Positions 8,450 to 17,309 of a DNA stretch of 43,845 nt are shown piece after piece. Under the pieces are notes generated by a model, which worked only from the letters and a program-made list of their open reading frames with translations, ran no database searches and was not told where the DNA came from. Position numbers and translations under genes: made by a program. Every line of letters starts with the position of its first letter. The first letter of the stretch is position 1. The DNA is from UBA7916 sp036121365 (GTDB lineage Bacteria; Pseudomonadota; Gammaproteobacteria; Comchoanobacterales; Comchoanobacteraceae), in contig JAZAFR010000027.1 of NCBI GenBank assembly GCA_036121365.1, forward strand, positions 1 through 43,845, in the 5' to 3' direction.

Positions 8450-9139
8450 TTTCTCTTGACTGTATTTTTGCTTTTGAAGCTTAGCCATATGAAAAGCGGT
8501 GGACTCTGGGTACTTTTTTTGCAGCTTATCGAAGTGATAATCTCCCTCTTCTTTATCCCCTTTCTGATAAGCTATTACAAACAGCTTCAACAACACCTCT
8601 GAAGATCTTCCTTTACCCTGCATCAACTCCAGTGCTTTCTGATAATATACCTTCGACTCCAATAAGTCTCCAAAAAGCATTTTAATCTCACCCAACCAAA
8701 AATATACATCTGATAAGTTTCTGCCATCAGGATGATCTTCTATATATCTCTCCGCTTCACTCTGCGCTTTGACATAGTTTTTACCCTTGATCAACTCTGT
8801 TATCTTTGCATATATTTTTTCGGCTCCGCCTGTTTTCTTGTGTTCCTTTTTACTGAGCCAACCTTGTTCCTTATTATCTTTATCCAGATTTTTACTTAAA
8901 AAATCCAACTCATCGATCTGCTCCTTACCTGACGACTTAGAATTCAGTTTTGACTCACGCTTGATCAGATCTAACTGCTGACCTAGCTTTATCACTGTCT
9001 GCTCCAATATATCAATTCTTTGCTCTAAGCCTGCTTTTCTTAAATCTTCATTCTCAGAAGCTTGAGCACAGGCACAACAGCTTAAAACTGACATCAAAAC
9101 CAAGTAAATGACATTATTTTTGACTGAGATTTTTTTCAT
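8444..9139 (-). CDS. cpoB: Tol-Pal associated periplasmic TPR protein CpoB (YbgF)
   Basis: A 231-residue protein, last gene of the tolB-pal-cpoB set. CpoB links the Tol-Pal machinery to peptidoglycan synthesis at the division site. It has an export signal with an unusual Cys cluster (VLSCCACAQA), a coiled-coil stretch at about 35-65 (LEQRIDILEQTVIKL), a charged linker, and C-terminal TPR units (YVKAQSEAERYIEDHP, YFWLGEIKMLFGD, SKVYYQKALELM). The order coiled coil then TPR and the position after pal are typical of the family. The first Cys might be lipidated, which is not usual for CpoB. The linker is longer and more charged than average. Confidence 0.88.
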   Translation of the reverse strand: MKKISVKNNVIYLVLMSVLSCCACAQASENEDLRKAGLEQRIDILEQTVIKLGQQLDLIKRESKLNSKSSGKEQIDELDFLSKNLDKDNKEQGWLSKKEHKKTGGAEKIYAKITELIKGKNYVKAQSEAERYIEDHPDGRNLSDVYFWLGEIKMLFGDLLESKVYYQKALELMQGKGRSSEVLLKLFVIAYQKGDKEEGDYHFDKLQKKYPESTAFHMAKLQKQKYSQEKS

Positions 9140-9170
9140 TTCCTGCTATGGACCAATTGAGTACTGTCGT

Positions 9171-9746
9171 TTAAAAATACACTTCAACTCGTCTATTTTT
9201 CATCCAAGCGATCTCATTGTGCTGAGGGTCTGCTGGACGCTCTTTACCATAGCTCACAAGAATGATTTGCTTGTTGCTGACCCCCTTAGACTCAAGGAAT
9301 TTAGATACAGCATATGCACGCCTTTGCCCTAGCGCTACATTGTACTCAGCGCTTCCCAGCTCGCATGTAAAACCATCAATGTGTATTTTCTTGGCAGCAT
9401 TTTTATTCAAATACTCTGCAAATGCAACCAATTCTCCTTTGTAAGCATCATTCAAGCCGTTACTATTAATATCAAACAACATTGTGTAACGATCATCTAA
9501 TGTGGGCAATGTGGCTTCGAGCGCTTTATTCTTTGCGCTCTTTTTTTGAGCAATCTGACTGGTCAATCTTAATGACTGTGCTTCCTTTTGCTTAAATGTT
9601 TTTGCTTCTGCTAATGCTGTAACCACGGAGGAACCCGGATTTAAGCTTGCTTGGTCTTGAACGTTTTTCTCTTCTGTCTGCTGACAAGCTGTCAATAATA
9701 TTGACGCTCCCAATATAAAATACCACCTGCTGTCTAACTTTAACAT
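9171..9746 (-). CDS. pal: Peptidoglycan-associated lipoprotein Pal
   Basis: A 191-residue outer-membrane lipoprotein that tethers the outer membrane to peptidoglycan and binds TolB. A lipobox LTAC (Cys21) follows a hydrophobic signal. The OmpA-like domain covers about 85-191, with EYNVALGQRRAYAVSKFL and VSYGKERPADPQHNE close to the family pattern. One notable change: where Pal and OmpA-like domains have G-H-x-D-E-x-G, this protein reads GFTCELG, so the conserved Asp thought to hold diaminopimelate is Cys128. The downstream Arg in GQRRA is kept. The start is supported by AGGAG 7 bases upstream. A gap of 282 bases separates it from tolB. Confidence 0.95.
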   Translation of the reverse strand: MLKLDSRWYFILGASILLTACQQTEEKNVQDQASLNPGSSVVTALAEAKTFKQKEAQSLRLTSQIAQKKSAKNKALEATLPTLDDRYTMLFDINSNGLNDAYKGELVAFAEYLNKNAAKKIHIDGFTCELGSAEYNVALGQRRAYAVSKFLESKGVSNKQIILVSYGKERPADPQHNEIAWMKNRRVEVYF

Positions 9747-10028
9747 CGTTTTCTCCTGTGTTTTTTAGCGACCGATCTCTCTTCATTATCATTATTGCTT
9801 TTTTTACATTGGCTTTCAAGAGCTTTATTTAAATAACCATCTTGATAACGTATAAATCTAATTTGATGGACTTTATTCAAGATATGAACCCCACTCAATG
9901 CTAACTTAAAATCACCAACATTGCCACTTAACCATGCTACCTTTGGGCGCCGATCAAGATATGTCTCCCTTATCTCCGGAAGGACCTATCCTTACTCTTC
10001 AACCACAAACTTTGTGCTGGCTAGCATG

Positions 10029-11351
10029 TCAATGCACACGATCTGACACAGGTGACCAACTGGGATATTTCAGACTTACCCCATTTTCCTCCATTGGCAC
10101 TTTGACCACTCCATCAATAGAGACAATTGCTAACATACTCCTGACGCCCTTACCTGCCGTTGTGTATAAAATCAAACCATCTGTAGGAGAAACCCTTGGC
10201 GTATCATCAAAATTTCCATTGCCTAAATAGCGAACCACATTCGTCTTCAAATCCTGAGCAACAATTTGAAGCTTTCTGTCAATTCGAGTTAAATAGATTA
10301 AAAACCGCCCATCGCTGGTCATCTGTGGAGCAACATTGTATTGACCATGATGTGTTAACTGACTGATCCTTTTTGTCTTGAAACTATATTCATGTATTTG
10401 AGGGCTACCAGTACGATTGGATGAAAATACAATTCTGCTTCCATCTTTCACCCAATAAGGCTCAGTATCTATGGATTTACCAGATGTCACTTTTGTTAAT
10501 GTCTTTTCTTGTATGTCCATAATATATAACTTAGTTACTCCAGAAAAACTCAATGCCATGGCCATCTTTTTCCCGTCTGGAGACCAGCTGGGAGCAGAGT
10601 TAACTCCTTGAAATTTTGCAATTATACTCCTTGATCCCGTAGCTACCTCCTGGATATAAATTCGACTCACACCTTCTTCAAATGACACATAGGCAAGCTG
10701 CTTCCCATTCGGCGAGAACGATAAAGACATGATCGGAGCGCTTGACTCGAGTAACACCTGTTCCCCATAACGATCAAAGTCACTACTGATGATCTGATAT
10801 CGCTTTGACTTTCCACTGCCACTCTCTTTTACATACCCAATCCTATGCGTAAAAACATTGCCTTTTCCTGTAATATGCCTATGCACCTTGTCTGCAAACT
10901 GATGTGAAACCTGGCGCAACTGACCTCCACTTGCCTCCAAACAAAAGGAATCCCCCTCTTTTTTAAAATTCTTCTGAAAAGGATAGCTCATCTCCATACA
11001 AAAAACAGGCTGATGCTTTGCCTTGTCCTTTGCTCTTTCAGTAATATTGACGACGAACTCGGCTTTATTCAGTTCTTTTTTGGCAGTCAACACTTTTATT
11101 TTTTCTGAATACCCTAAATCCTTACTCACGATCTTTACGATCTCTGCCACGTTTGACCCATTATTATATCGACTGGCTTTGACTGCAATTGGAATCTTGC
11201 CTGTTGATGCCTGATTGAGCTCCAAATTAATTTCAGCATTGATCGCAGCAGTTAAACCTACTGACACCATAATAAAACCCGCAACTTGCTTAAATTTATC
11301 AACAGAATGACCCATTACTTTCCTGCAGCATCTTACACCTAAACCAATCAT
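10029..11351 (-). CDS. tolB: Tol-Pal system protein TolB
   Basis: A 440-residue periplasmic protein that works with Pal in outer-membrane constriction at division. An N-terminal extension precedes the signal peptide core (VAGFIMVSVGLTAAINA); a start at an internal Met (residue 13) is possible, but AGGGA lies before the first ATG. The N-terminal alpha/beta domain (about 40-190) is followed by a six-bladed propeller with typical blade starts: SFSPNGKQLAYVS, SWSPDGKKMAMAL, YWVKDGSRIVFSSNRTG, and a final YPSWSPVSDRVH. It heads the tolB-pal-cpoB run; tolQ, tolR and tolA are not in this window. Confidence 0.96.
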   Translation of the reverse strand: MIGLGVRCCRKVMGHSVDKFKQVAGFIMVSVGLTAAINAEINLELNQASTGKIPIAVKASRYNNGSNVAEIVKIVSKDLGYSEKIKVLTAKKELNKAEFVVNITERAKDKAKHQPVFCMEMSYPFQKNFKKEGDSFCLEASGGQLRQVSHQFADKVHRHITGKGNVFTHRIGYVKESGSGKSKRYQIISSDFDRYGEQVLLESSAPIMSLSFSPNGKQLAYVSFEEGVSRIYIQEVATGSRSIIAKFQGVNSAPSWSPDGKKMAMALSFSGVTKLYIMDIQEKTLTKVTSGKSIDTEPYWVKDGSRIVFSSNRTGSPQIHEYSFKTKRISQLTHHGQYNVAPQMTSDGRFLIYLTRIDRKLQIVAQDLKTNVVRYLGNGNFDDTPRVSPTDGLILYTTAGKGVRSMLAIVSIDGVVKVPMEENGVSLKYPSWSPVSDRVH

Positions 11352-11497
11352 AATTTAATCCCTTCACTATGTAAACTCTTTTTCTTCTTTATTCTGGACA
11401 CTTCTTCCCTAAGGGACAACTCTAAATCATTCTAACCAATTGCTTTGCCATATTTTTTCTTGTACCATTAATCCATTGAATAGCGATACCACTGCTT

Positions 11498-12067
11498 ATG
11501 AATCTGCTTAAGATTGCCAAAAGCATTACTGCCTACTTTCTTTACTCACTCATGCAGTACCTGATTCTTCTACTGGCAGTTCAATATACAAAATTCAAAA
11601 TCACCTCCCAACTCCTATTGACCCTCCTTCAGGCACTACTGATACTTTTTACCTTCTCTGCTCATCTTTCTTTATATGCTGATGACCAACGATGGCACTG
11701 GATCACCCCTGCTACCATACATGAATGGATATTTCCCAATAACAATCAAATACCGTACCCAGAACTGTCTTTGTATTTTCAACTTTTCTTTTGTACGCTC
11801 ATTCTTTCAGCTACCGTCACAGCTGCACATGTACTCTGCCACTTTACCCATACCACTCAATTGCTTTTTATGATTGGCAGGTTGGGGATTGGCACCTTCA
11901 CACTTTTCAACATGGCACAACCCTTTTTTTCTCTCCCCCGGCTCTCTCAAAACACTAAAACCACTGTCGCCTCTCACCAACTTTTTACGCCTAAGTTAGC
12001 GCCATTAAGACCACGCACCCTGCCTCCAGATGAAGAAACTCTACACCCTCTAACTCCGACTTGGTGA
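11498..12067 (+). CDS. Membrane protein of unknown function
   Basis: A 189-residue protein not recognised. About four hydrophobic helices can be seen: residues about 12-28 (YFLYSLMQYLILLLAV), 36-56 (LLLTLLQALLILFTF), 92-112 (LYFQLFFCTLILSATV) and 120-145. The C-terminal 40 residues are polar and rich in Pro and Thr (LRPRTLPPDEETLHPLTPTW). It is transcribed divergently from tolB with about 146 bases between them. No convincing ribosome site precedes the ATG, so the exact start is unsure. Confidence 0.55.
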   Translation: MNLLKIAKSITAYFLYSLMQYLILLLAVQYTKFKITSQLLLTLLQALLILFTFSAHLSLYADDQRWHWITPATIHEWIFPNNNQIPYPELSLYFQLFFCTLILSATVTAAHVLCHFTHTTQLLFMIGRLGIGTFTLFNMAQPFFSLPRLSQNTKTTVASHQLFTPKLAPLRPRTLPPDEETLHPLTPTW

Positions 12068-12409
12068 GCATAAATTCGAACTTAAAAATGATTTACATTG
12101 AGTATCGTTTTAAGCGTATTGCGTGAATGACCAACACTAAACTAAACATTCAATACACGCAAACTTTTCTCTGGTCATCCCAATCATACACCAGAAACAA
12201 GTATATATTTCAGCAGGGCACCATTTATTCACCCCATACAAAGGCAAGCATTTGCTCAGAGACCAATCGAAGCCTGATGCATGCCGTTTTGGCCCCAATT
12301 TTGTTTCTTGCTTATATGGTATTATGATAGATCAAATGCTCGTGATGCCTACCCAGCTAAACCATATAACACTCATGCCCTGATTCGCCTTTGAACCAAT
12401 CCTTACTGA
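12068..12409. other. Intergenic region, nothing recognised
   Basis: 342 bases between two convergent genes. A 66-codon open frame on the plus strand (12127-12327) has no ribosome site and no protein-like pattern. No terminator with a clear T tract, RNA gene or repeat is seen. Confidence 0.5.
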
Positions 12410-12784
12410 CTAGCTTTTACTGACTTCCTTTGTTAAATCATTTAGGTTCTGCTGGACCTGCTGAATCTGATCCTCAAGCTTCTGAATTTGACCTACTAAA
12501 TCTTTTTGAACCTTTTCAATCTGATCAGTTAGATCCTTTGATGCTTTATCTAGATTGCTTGATGCGTTGTTTTGGCTATCTTGTAATTCTTTTTGTAGAT
12601 TGCTGACTGCTTGCCTCCAGCCACTCTGATCTTGATCTCCTTGGGTCTGCGCTGTTTGAACATTTTTACTTTGATCCCCTTGGTTTTCTGCTCCATCTCC
12701 TGCATATCCAATGGCTGCCAACATTACTATCCCTGACATTATGATCATTTTAGCTCCTGGTAGCTTTACAACGCTTTTGTACAT
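12410..12784 (-). CDS. Exported coiled-coil protein of unknown function
   Basis: A 124-residue protein with a good start (AGAGGT ribosome site). The N-terminus is an export signal (hydrophobic MIIMSGIVMLAAIGYAG). A Gln/Asp/Asn-rich linker with GDQ repeats (residues about 32-54) follows, then a long heptad region to the end (QKELQDSQNNASSNLDKA, QIQKLEDQIQQVQQNLNDL). No lipobox Cys, so it should be soluble in the periplasm or secreted. The shape resembles small periplasmic coiled-coil spacers, but no family is recognised. It stands alone between convergent and divergent neighbours. Confidence 0.75.
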   Translation of the reverse strand: MYKSVVKLPGAKMIIMSGIVMLAAIGYAGDGAENQGDQSKNVQTAQTQGDQDQSGWRQAVSNLQKELQDSQNNASSNLDKASKDLTDQIEKVQKDLVGQIQKLEDQIQQVQQNLNDLTKEVSKS

Positions 12785-13042
12785 TTTTACCTCTCTTTGT
12801 TACTCCACATGATCTAATTAATATTCCTTAAATTAAACTTAATGTCAACGCTCTTTAGAATATTCCACCCAAGCAGTTACAGCCACCCATTGTCTGCTTA
12901 ACTATCGTGTTTAACTCTCTTAACCCTTACCGAATATACTTTGTTTGAAATCTCCTCTATTTTTAACAAATTCGTCCACCAGACTTTATTTCTTTTTCAG
13001 ACATGGCTATTATTGCAGTATACAATTAATGAATGAATACCG

Positions 13043-13915
13043 ATGACATACCTCTCTCCCATTACCATTGTTGCACGCAAGCAAGGACCTGACGTCGTTG
13101 AAGCAAAACACACCCTCATAAACTTCCTTAGCCAACAATCTATTGATTTCCAATTAGATAACCACCCCCTGTCACTGGCAGGCATTTCTGACCACTCTAA
13201 AATTCGCCTTATCTCTCTGCATGATGTCAAAAAGGGCTTTCTGGTCAGCCTCGGGGGTGATGGCAGCCTTTTACGCCTCATCGCACATGCTTGCTCTCAT
13301 CAGATTCCCATCATCGGTGTCAATCTAGGTCGAGTTGGTTTTTTGACTGATCTCACCATGCACGATCTTACAGAACTGACTAAAATCATACAAGGAGACT
13401 ACCTAGAAGACCCCCGCATTTTGCTGGAAGTCTTCCAAAAAAATGGCTCCCAGGAAACCTCTCTTGGCATCGCACTCAACGACATCATTATCTCAGGAGA
13501 CAAACCAGGGAAGAACCTTGATTTCACAGTGTGCATCGATCAAAAAACCGTATTCCACCATCACGCAGATGGATTCATTATCTCAACCCCAACTGGATCA
13601 ACTGCCTACTCACTTTCTGCAGGCGGCCCCATTGTTCATCCCTGCGTTGCCACTCAACTACTGACTCCGATTTGCTCTCACAAACTCAATACTCGCCCCA
13701 TTGCACTTCCGATTGAAACTCCGGTATCTATCCAGCTTGGCCCCCTTGTTAATCGCAGCGCAACCATTTTAGGAGATGGCAATGCTTTGGGATCATTGGT
13801 ATCACAAGAATCTATTATTGTCCGACCGCATGCAAAAAAACTCACCCTTGTTCATCCAAAAGACTATGATTTTTTTGCCACCGCTCAAGACAAACTTCAA
13901 CTGGAAAGCTCTTAG
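13043..13915 (+). CDS. nadK: NAD kinase
   Basis: A 290-residue cytoplasmic enzyme that phosphorylates NAD to NADP. The nucleotide-binding GGDG motif is at residues 71-74 (LVSLGGDGSLLRL) and is followed by GVNLGRVGFLTDL. The second signature, TPTGSTAYSLSAGGPIVHP, is near residue 190. Length agrees with the gammaproteobacterial family (about 292). The stop codon is one base from the start of recN, the same pair order as in E. coli, so the two genes form an operon. Confidence 0.97.
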   Translation: MTYLSPITIVARKQGPDVVEAKHTLINFLSQQSIDFQLDNHPLSLAGISDHSKIRLISLHDVKKGFLVSLGGDGSLLRLIAHACSHQIPIIGVNLGRVGFLTDLTMHDLTELTKIIQGDYLEDPRILLEVFQKNGSQETSLGIALNDIIISGDKPGKNLDFTVCIDQKTVFHHHADGFIISTPTGSTAYSLSAGGPIVHPCVATQLLTPICSHKLNTRPIALPIETPVSIQLGPLVNRSATILGDGNALGSLVSQESIIVRPHAKKLTLVHPKDYDFFATAQDKLQLESS

Positions 13916-13916
13916 T

Positions 13917-15608
13917 ATGCTCATTAATATTCTCATTGAAAATTTTACGCTTTTTGAATCTGCCTCAGTTTCTCTTGAACAGCCCTTTGTTGTTGTCACA
14001 GGTGAAACGGGGGCAGGAAAATCTCTTTTCCTGCAATCTCTCAAGTTCTTATCTGGAGGAAAAAAACCCAATACCCCTCCGCCAAATCCAGAACTTGCAA
14101 CCACCGTATCTTGCACATTCAATCGCGATGTCCTTCCCATCATTCAACCCTTCCTATCGCCTGATTTGTGGAAAAAATTACAAGATGATAGTCCTCAGAC
14201 CATCAGTATTAACCGCACACTTTCAGTCAACGGAAAGTCAAAAACAACCATCAATAATCTACCTGTTACAAACGCCACTTTGAAATCCATCATGCAGCCT
14301 GTCATTGACATCAATGCCCAGCATCAACACCTCAGCATCTTAGAGGAAAAATCCCAAATGTCCTTACTTGACCGTTTTGGCAACTATCCTCACATATCTG
14401 ACCAAGTCGCCAAAGACTATCATGCCTGGCAGACCCTGATTGACCAACAAAAATCTCTGCGACTTCAGCTGGCAAAACTTGAAGACTTAAGCCAACTGAA
14501 TATGATCATCAATGACTTAGACGCTCTCAACCTGGATCAAATTGATTTTGATCACCTCGGCGCCATGCAAAAAAAGCTACATGGCCGTAAAGCATTTTTA
14601 ACAACCTGCCAGAGCCTCTCCGAAATCCTTAACGGAGAACATGACATGTCACTGCAGACCCAACTTCATCACGCCCAAAATTCTCTGGATAGCTACCACG
14701 ACTTATATCCTGAAACCCGTAATATCACCCAAATGTTATTTGACTCTCTAACATCCTGCCAAGAAGCCTCAGCATGCCTACAGAAGTTTTTGGACCAAGA
14801 TTACACTGACGATGCCACACAGCTTGAGACCATTGAACAAACTCTGTCCACTTGTTACGATATTGGGAGAAAATACCGTGTTAACCCAGAAGAACTCAAA
14901 GAATTTCATGAATCAACTCAAAAGAACATTGATGCCCATCATCATTGTAATGCACAACTGGATGCACTGAATGCCGATTTAATACAAGCGGAAAAAACAT
15001 ACCTTGAATCTGCCGAACAGCTCTCTAAGCATCGCATTGACGCCGCAGACAAGCTCAGTAAAGTCATCCAACAAGGGCTTCCTTCTCTCAATCTTGCTCA
15101 TGCACTGTTTCATGCCAAAGTACACCCTCAGCCACATTCACCCAGTGCATGCGGTTATGATCAGATCCAGTTTTTATTTTCAGGCAACCCAGGCATTCCC
15201 TTAAGCCCTCTCAGCAACTGCGCTTCTGGAGGAGAATTGGCAAGATTGTCATTACTGCTGTCCTCAAATATTCCGAGCCAGCACCCAAAAGTCTTGATAT
15301 TTGATGAAGCAGATGTTGGGGTTAGCGGCAAAACAGCTAGCCTCATCGGCAAGCTTCTTGCTAAAATTGCCTCCCAGCACCAAATCATCTGCCTAACGCA
15401 TTCGCCTCAAGTTGCTGCCTGCGGTATGCAACATTGGCACATAGAAAAATCTCCCATGCAAGAGCGCACACTGACTCACCTCCGTCAACTCTCCCATACA
15501 CAACATGTTGCGGAAGTTGCTCGATTGCTAAGCGGTATGGATGTCAGTGAAGAAAGCCTTGCTAGCGCTGAAAAACTGTGTAGGCAAAGCGCCGCATTGT
15601 GCGATTGA
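13917..15608 (+). CDS. recN: DNA repair protein RecN
   Basis: A 563-residue SMC-like ATPase acting in recombinational repair of double-strand breaks (family about 553). Starting at ATG 13917 gives the typical N-terminus (MLINILIENFTLFE); the open frame runs further upstream into nadK but that part is only overlap, and GGAAAG in the nadK end serves as ribosome site. Walker A is at residues 29-36 (GETGAGKS). A central coiled coil spans about 160-370. The ABC signature (SGGELARLSLLLSS) and Walker B (VLIFDEADVGVSG) lie near 435-475, followed by the H-loop (CLTHSPQVAA). It was probably co-transcribed with nadK. Confidence 0.97.
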   Translation: MLINILIENFTLFESASVSLEQPFVVVTGETGAGKSLFLQSLKFLSGGKKPNTPPPNPELATTVSCTFNRDVLPIIQPFLSPDLWKKLQDDSPQTISINRTLSVNGKSKTTINNLPVTNATLKSIMQPVIDINAQHQHLSILEEKSQMSLLDRFGNYPHISDQVAKDYHAWQTLIDQQKSLRLQLAKLEDLSQLNMIINDLDALNLDQIDFDHLGAMQKKLHGRKAFLTTCQSLSEILNGEHDMSLQTQLHHAQNSLDSYHDLYPETRNITQMLFDSLTSCQEASACLQKFLDQDYTDDATQLETIEQTLSTCYDIGRKYRVNPEELKEFHESTQKNIDAHHHCNAQLDALNADLIQAEKTYLESAEQLSKHRIDAADKLSKVIQQGLPSLNLAHALFHAKVHPQPHSPSACGYDQIQFLFSGNPGIPLSPLSNCASGGELARLSLLLSSNIPSQHPKVLIFDEADVGVSGKTASLIGKLLAKIASQHQIICLTHSPQVAACGMQHWHIEKSPMQERTLTHLRQLSHTQHVAEVARLLSGMDVSEESLASAEKLCRQSAALCD

Positions 15609-15692
15609 TTGCACTGAGACCTGCCACCATTTGGGCAAGCAGGCCTTTTGCCAAACATTCTGACTCAATGATGACACAATCATTGCTTGCCG

Positions 15693-16886
15693 TTAACTGG
15701 ACCACGCCGCATCAAATATGCCTCTTAAGTCATTCAGTGAATCCTCAGAATCAACTGAACCATCAGCACTGAGAGAATCAGCAGCATCACTACTGCCTGA
15801 GCTGAAAAACCCGCTACTGCTGATACTACTACCCAAACTAAAGCTGGATTCACTTCCTGAACTGAAACCCTCATTAAATGCTTCTTTTGCATTGACAATT
15901 TCATATGAACCTGTGTTATAAATCACTGCTAAATTCTTACTCTCAGATCTTGCCCTCCTTTCAAGAGCACCAGGCTTAGTAAATCCTTTTTTCGGTGTTT
16001 TTGCCACTAGGGAGGTTTCTTTAAAACCGTTCGTGTCTAGTTCAGTTGCTTTCTGATGATAGCTACTAAAGTCCACTTCTTGTCGCTTCCTTTGACGATT
16101 TTTTTCTAGAGATTCACCCACAAAATATCCTCCATTTGGATCCATCAAACGCTGCCTCTTCTGACTTCTAGACACTTTTGCATCTGCTCGTCTCAGAGGA
16201 GAAGAAATGTCGCTAGTATCTCTGCCTTGATAAGACTCTGATTCAGTTATTATCTGAATTTGTTCTACTATATCGGCGGGCAATTTATCTAATACCATGG
16301 GCGCCCATATCGATATCCACACACATATTATGCCTTTGGCCTTTTCGATCTCGCTGAATATTTCCCTTATTTCATACTCTTGAAACCCTCCTCCATCATT
16401 TTTTTCAAACAGAAGATCCGAATCTCTCATTCTCTCGTATAAGCCTATCAGTTGTCTCATTATTATTTCAGCTTTTTGGCTGTGATCATAGGCAGTCCCG
16501 TCTGGTTTTCTCCTAAACACTCTACTATTGTGAATCTCTTCACTCACTGTTTGCATAGTCGTGTTGAAATAAGCAGGAATTGCTGCACCTGATTCCAGTT
16601 GTCGTTGATGATACGGCAAATCTCCCATTAATACTTTTGCAATTGACCAATATATATTTTTCCCATCCAGGATAAAACCTTTTCCCTCTTCGGCCTTAGA
16701 TAATAATGTTCCGATATCATAAAAAACATTGGCATCTGCACTTGCTGACTTTTTAGGAGAATTGGGAGTGTACCCCAGCTTCTCTTCTAGACTGGTCATA
16801 TCAGATCTCTTTCTCTTTTTCGGAGGACTGGACATCATCACACTGTAAGATTTGGGGTTATAGTTCTCTTTATTAGATGATCGCAT
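15693..16886 (-). CDS. Candidate nuclear-targeted effector (NLS-like, KEN box and CDK-site motifs)
   Basis: A 397-residue protein not matching a family I know; start supported by AAGGA before the ATG. The N-terminus carries KEN (residues 6-8, NKENYNP), then a monopartite NLS-like run PPKKRKRS (21-28). Further basic clusters are RRADAKVSRSQKRQR (232-246) and KNRQRKR (262-268). Four sites fit the CDK consensus S/T-P-x-K/R: SPPK (20-23), SPKK (43-46), SPLR (229-232) and TPKK (297-300). A likely folded core covers about 50-215. The C-terminus (342-383) is Ser-rich and acidic, with an amphipathic end. No export signal or membrane segment is present. Such a mix is typical of eukaryotic cell-cycle proteins, so a Dot/Icm-delivered nucleomodulin is a reasonable hypothesis; each motif alone is short and could be chance. 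Confidence 0.75.
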   Translation of the reverse strand: MRSSNKENYNPKSYSVMMSSPPKKRKRSDMTSLEEKLGYTPNSPKKSASADANVFYDIGTLLSKAEEGKGFILDGKNIYWSIAKVLMGDLPYHQRQLESGAAIPAYFNTTMQTVSEEIHNSRVFRRKPDGTAYDHSQKAEIIMRQLIGLYERMRDSDLLFEKNDGGGFQEYEIREIFSEIEKAKGIICVWISIWAPMVLDKLPADIVEQIQIITESESYQGRDTSDISSPLRRADAKVSRSQKRQRLMDPNGGYFVGESLEKNRQRKRQEVDFSSYHQKATELDTNGFKETSLVAKTPKKGFTKPGALERRARSESKNLAVIYNTGSYEIVNAKEAFNEGFSSGSESSFSLGSSISSSGFFSSGSSDAADSLSADGSVDSEDSLNDLRGIFDAAWSS

Positions 16887-17309
16887 ATTTTTTCCTTGTA
16901 TTTGTAATGGCGAAATTATACCTATCTCATTGATATATTGTTTTAATGAATAATTAACCCCTAGTTTTTATGGATTTATTCCCTGTTTTTTCTCTTTTTG
17001 TGGATTGTTATCTCTTTATGACTCTTCTCTTATTCCATCTTAAAAGACTGAGGATAGAAGAAACTCCACACATCTTTTATTTTGATTGGACAAGCTCAAC
17101 CACTGTGGACTGGTTCGCTTTATTTCTTTTAGCGTCTTGGCGTTAACTTCTTAGAATTGAGTAGCTTTATCTATATTGTATTGTTGATCTGGTCTATTAA
17201 AAATTAATTAATACCGAAAAATTAATGGGTTTAGTCCCGCTTTTACAGTTCTTGCGGGCTCAGCTATCCTTTTTAGACTATTTGGCTCGCTTTAAATGAC
17301 TAGTGTCAC
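16887..17309. other. Intergenic region containing a gene remnant
   Basis: 423 bases. The part next to 16886 is AT-rich and should hold the promoter of the leftward gene. A decayed copy of the 3' end of the neighbouring secreted-protein gene lies at 17040-17160. Near 17291-17314 a 10-bp inverted repeat with one mismatch (tttaaatgac / gtcacttaaa) brackets the stop of the next gene. Nothing else is recognised. Confidence 0.5.
17040..17160 (-). pseudogene. Remnant of a duplicated secreted-protein gene (3' end)
   Basis: Bases 17066-17140 align without gaps to 17318-17392, the end of the adjacent 221-residue gene, at about 80 percent identity. The minus-strand frame reads KTLKEIKRTSPQWLSLSNQN, matching KMLKEMKLTKPQWLNLANQD of the intact copy. 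A stop codon interrupts the frame a few codons upstream, and the C-terminus is extended to a TAA at 17040-17042. It is best read as what is left of a tandem paralog. Confidence 0.65.

Noticed and set aside
9934..10230. 98-codon plus-strand frame over the end of tolB
   Set aside because: It overlaps conserved TolB propeller sequence on the other strand and has no protein-like features.
12127..12327. 66-codon frame on the plus strand
   Set aside because: No ribosome site, no recognisable pattern, and a composition expected from random AT-rich sequence.
13776..13916. Upstream extension of recN into nadK
   Set aside because: The extension is out of frame with nadK and lies before the conserved RecN N-terminus MLINILIENF.
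15620..15643. Hairpin after recN (cctgc / gcagg) as an intrinsic terminator
   Set aside because: Only five base pairs with a 14-base loop and a run of four T; too weak to call.
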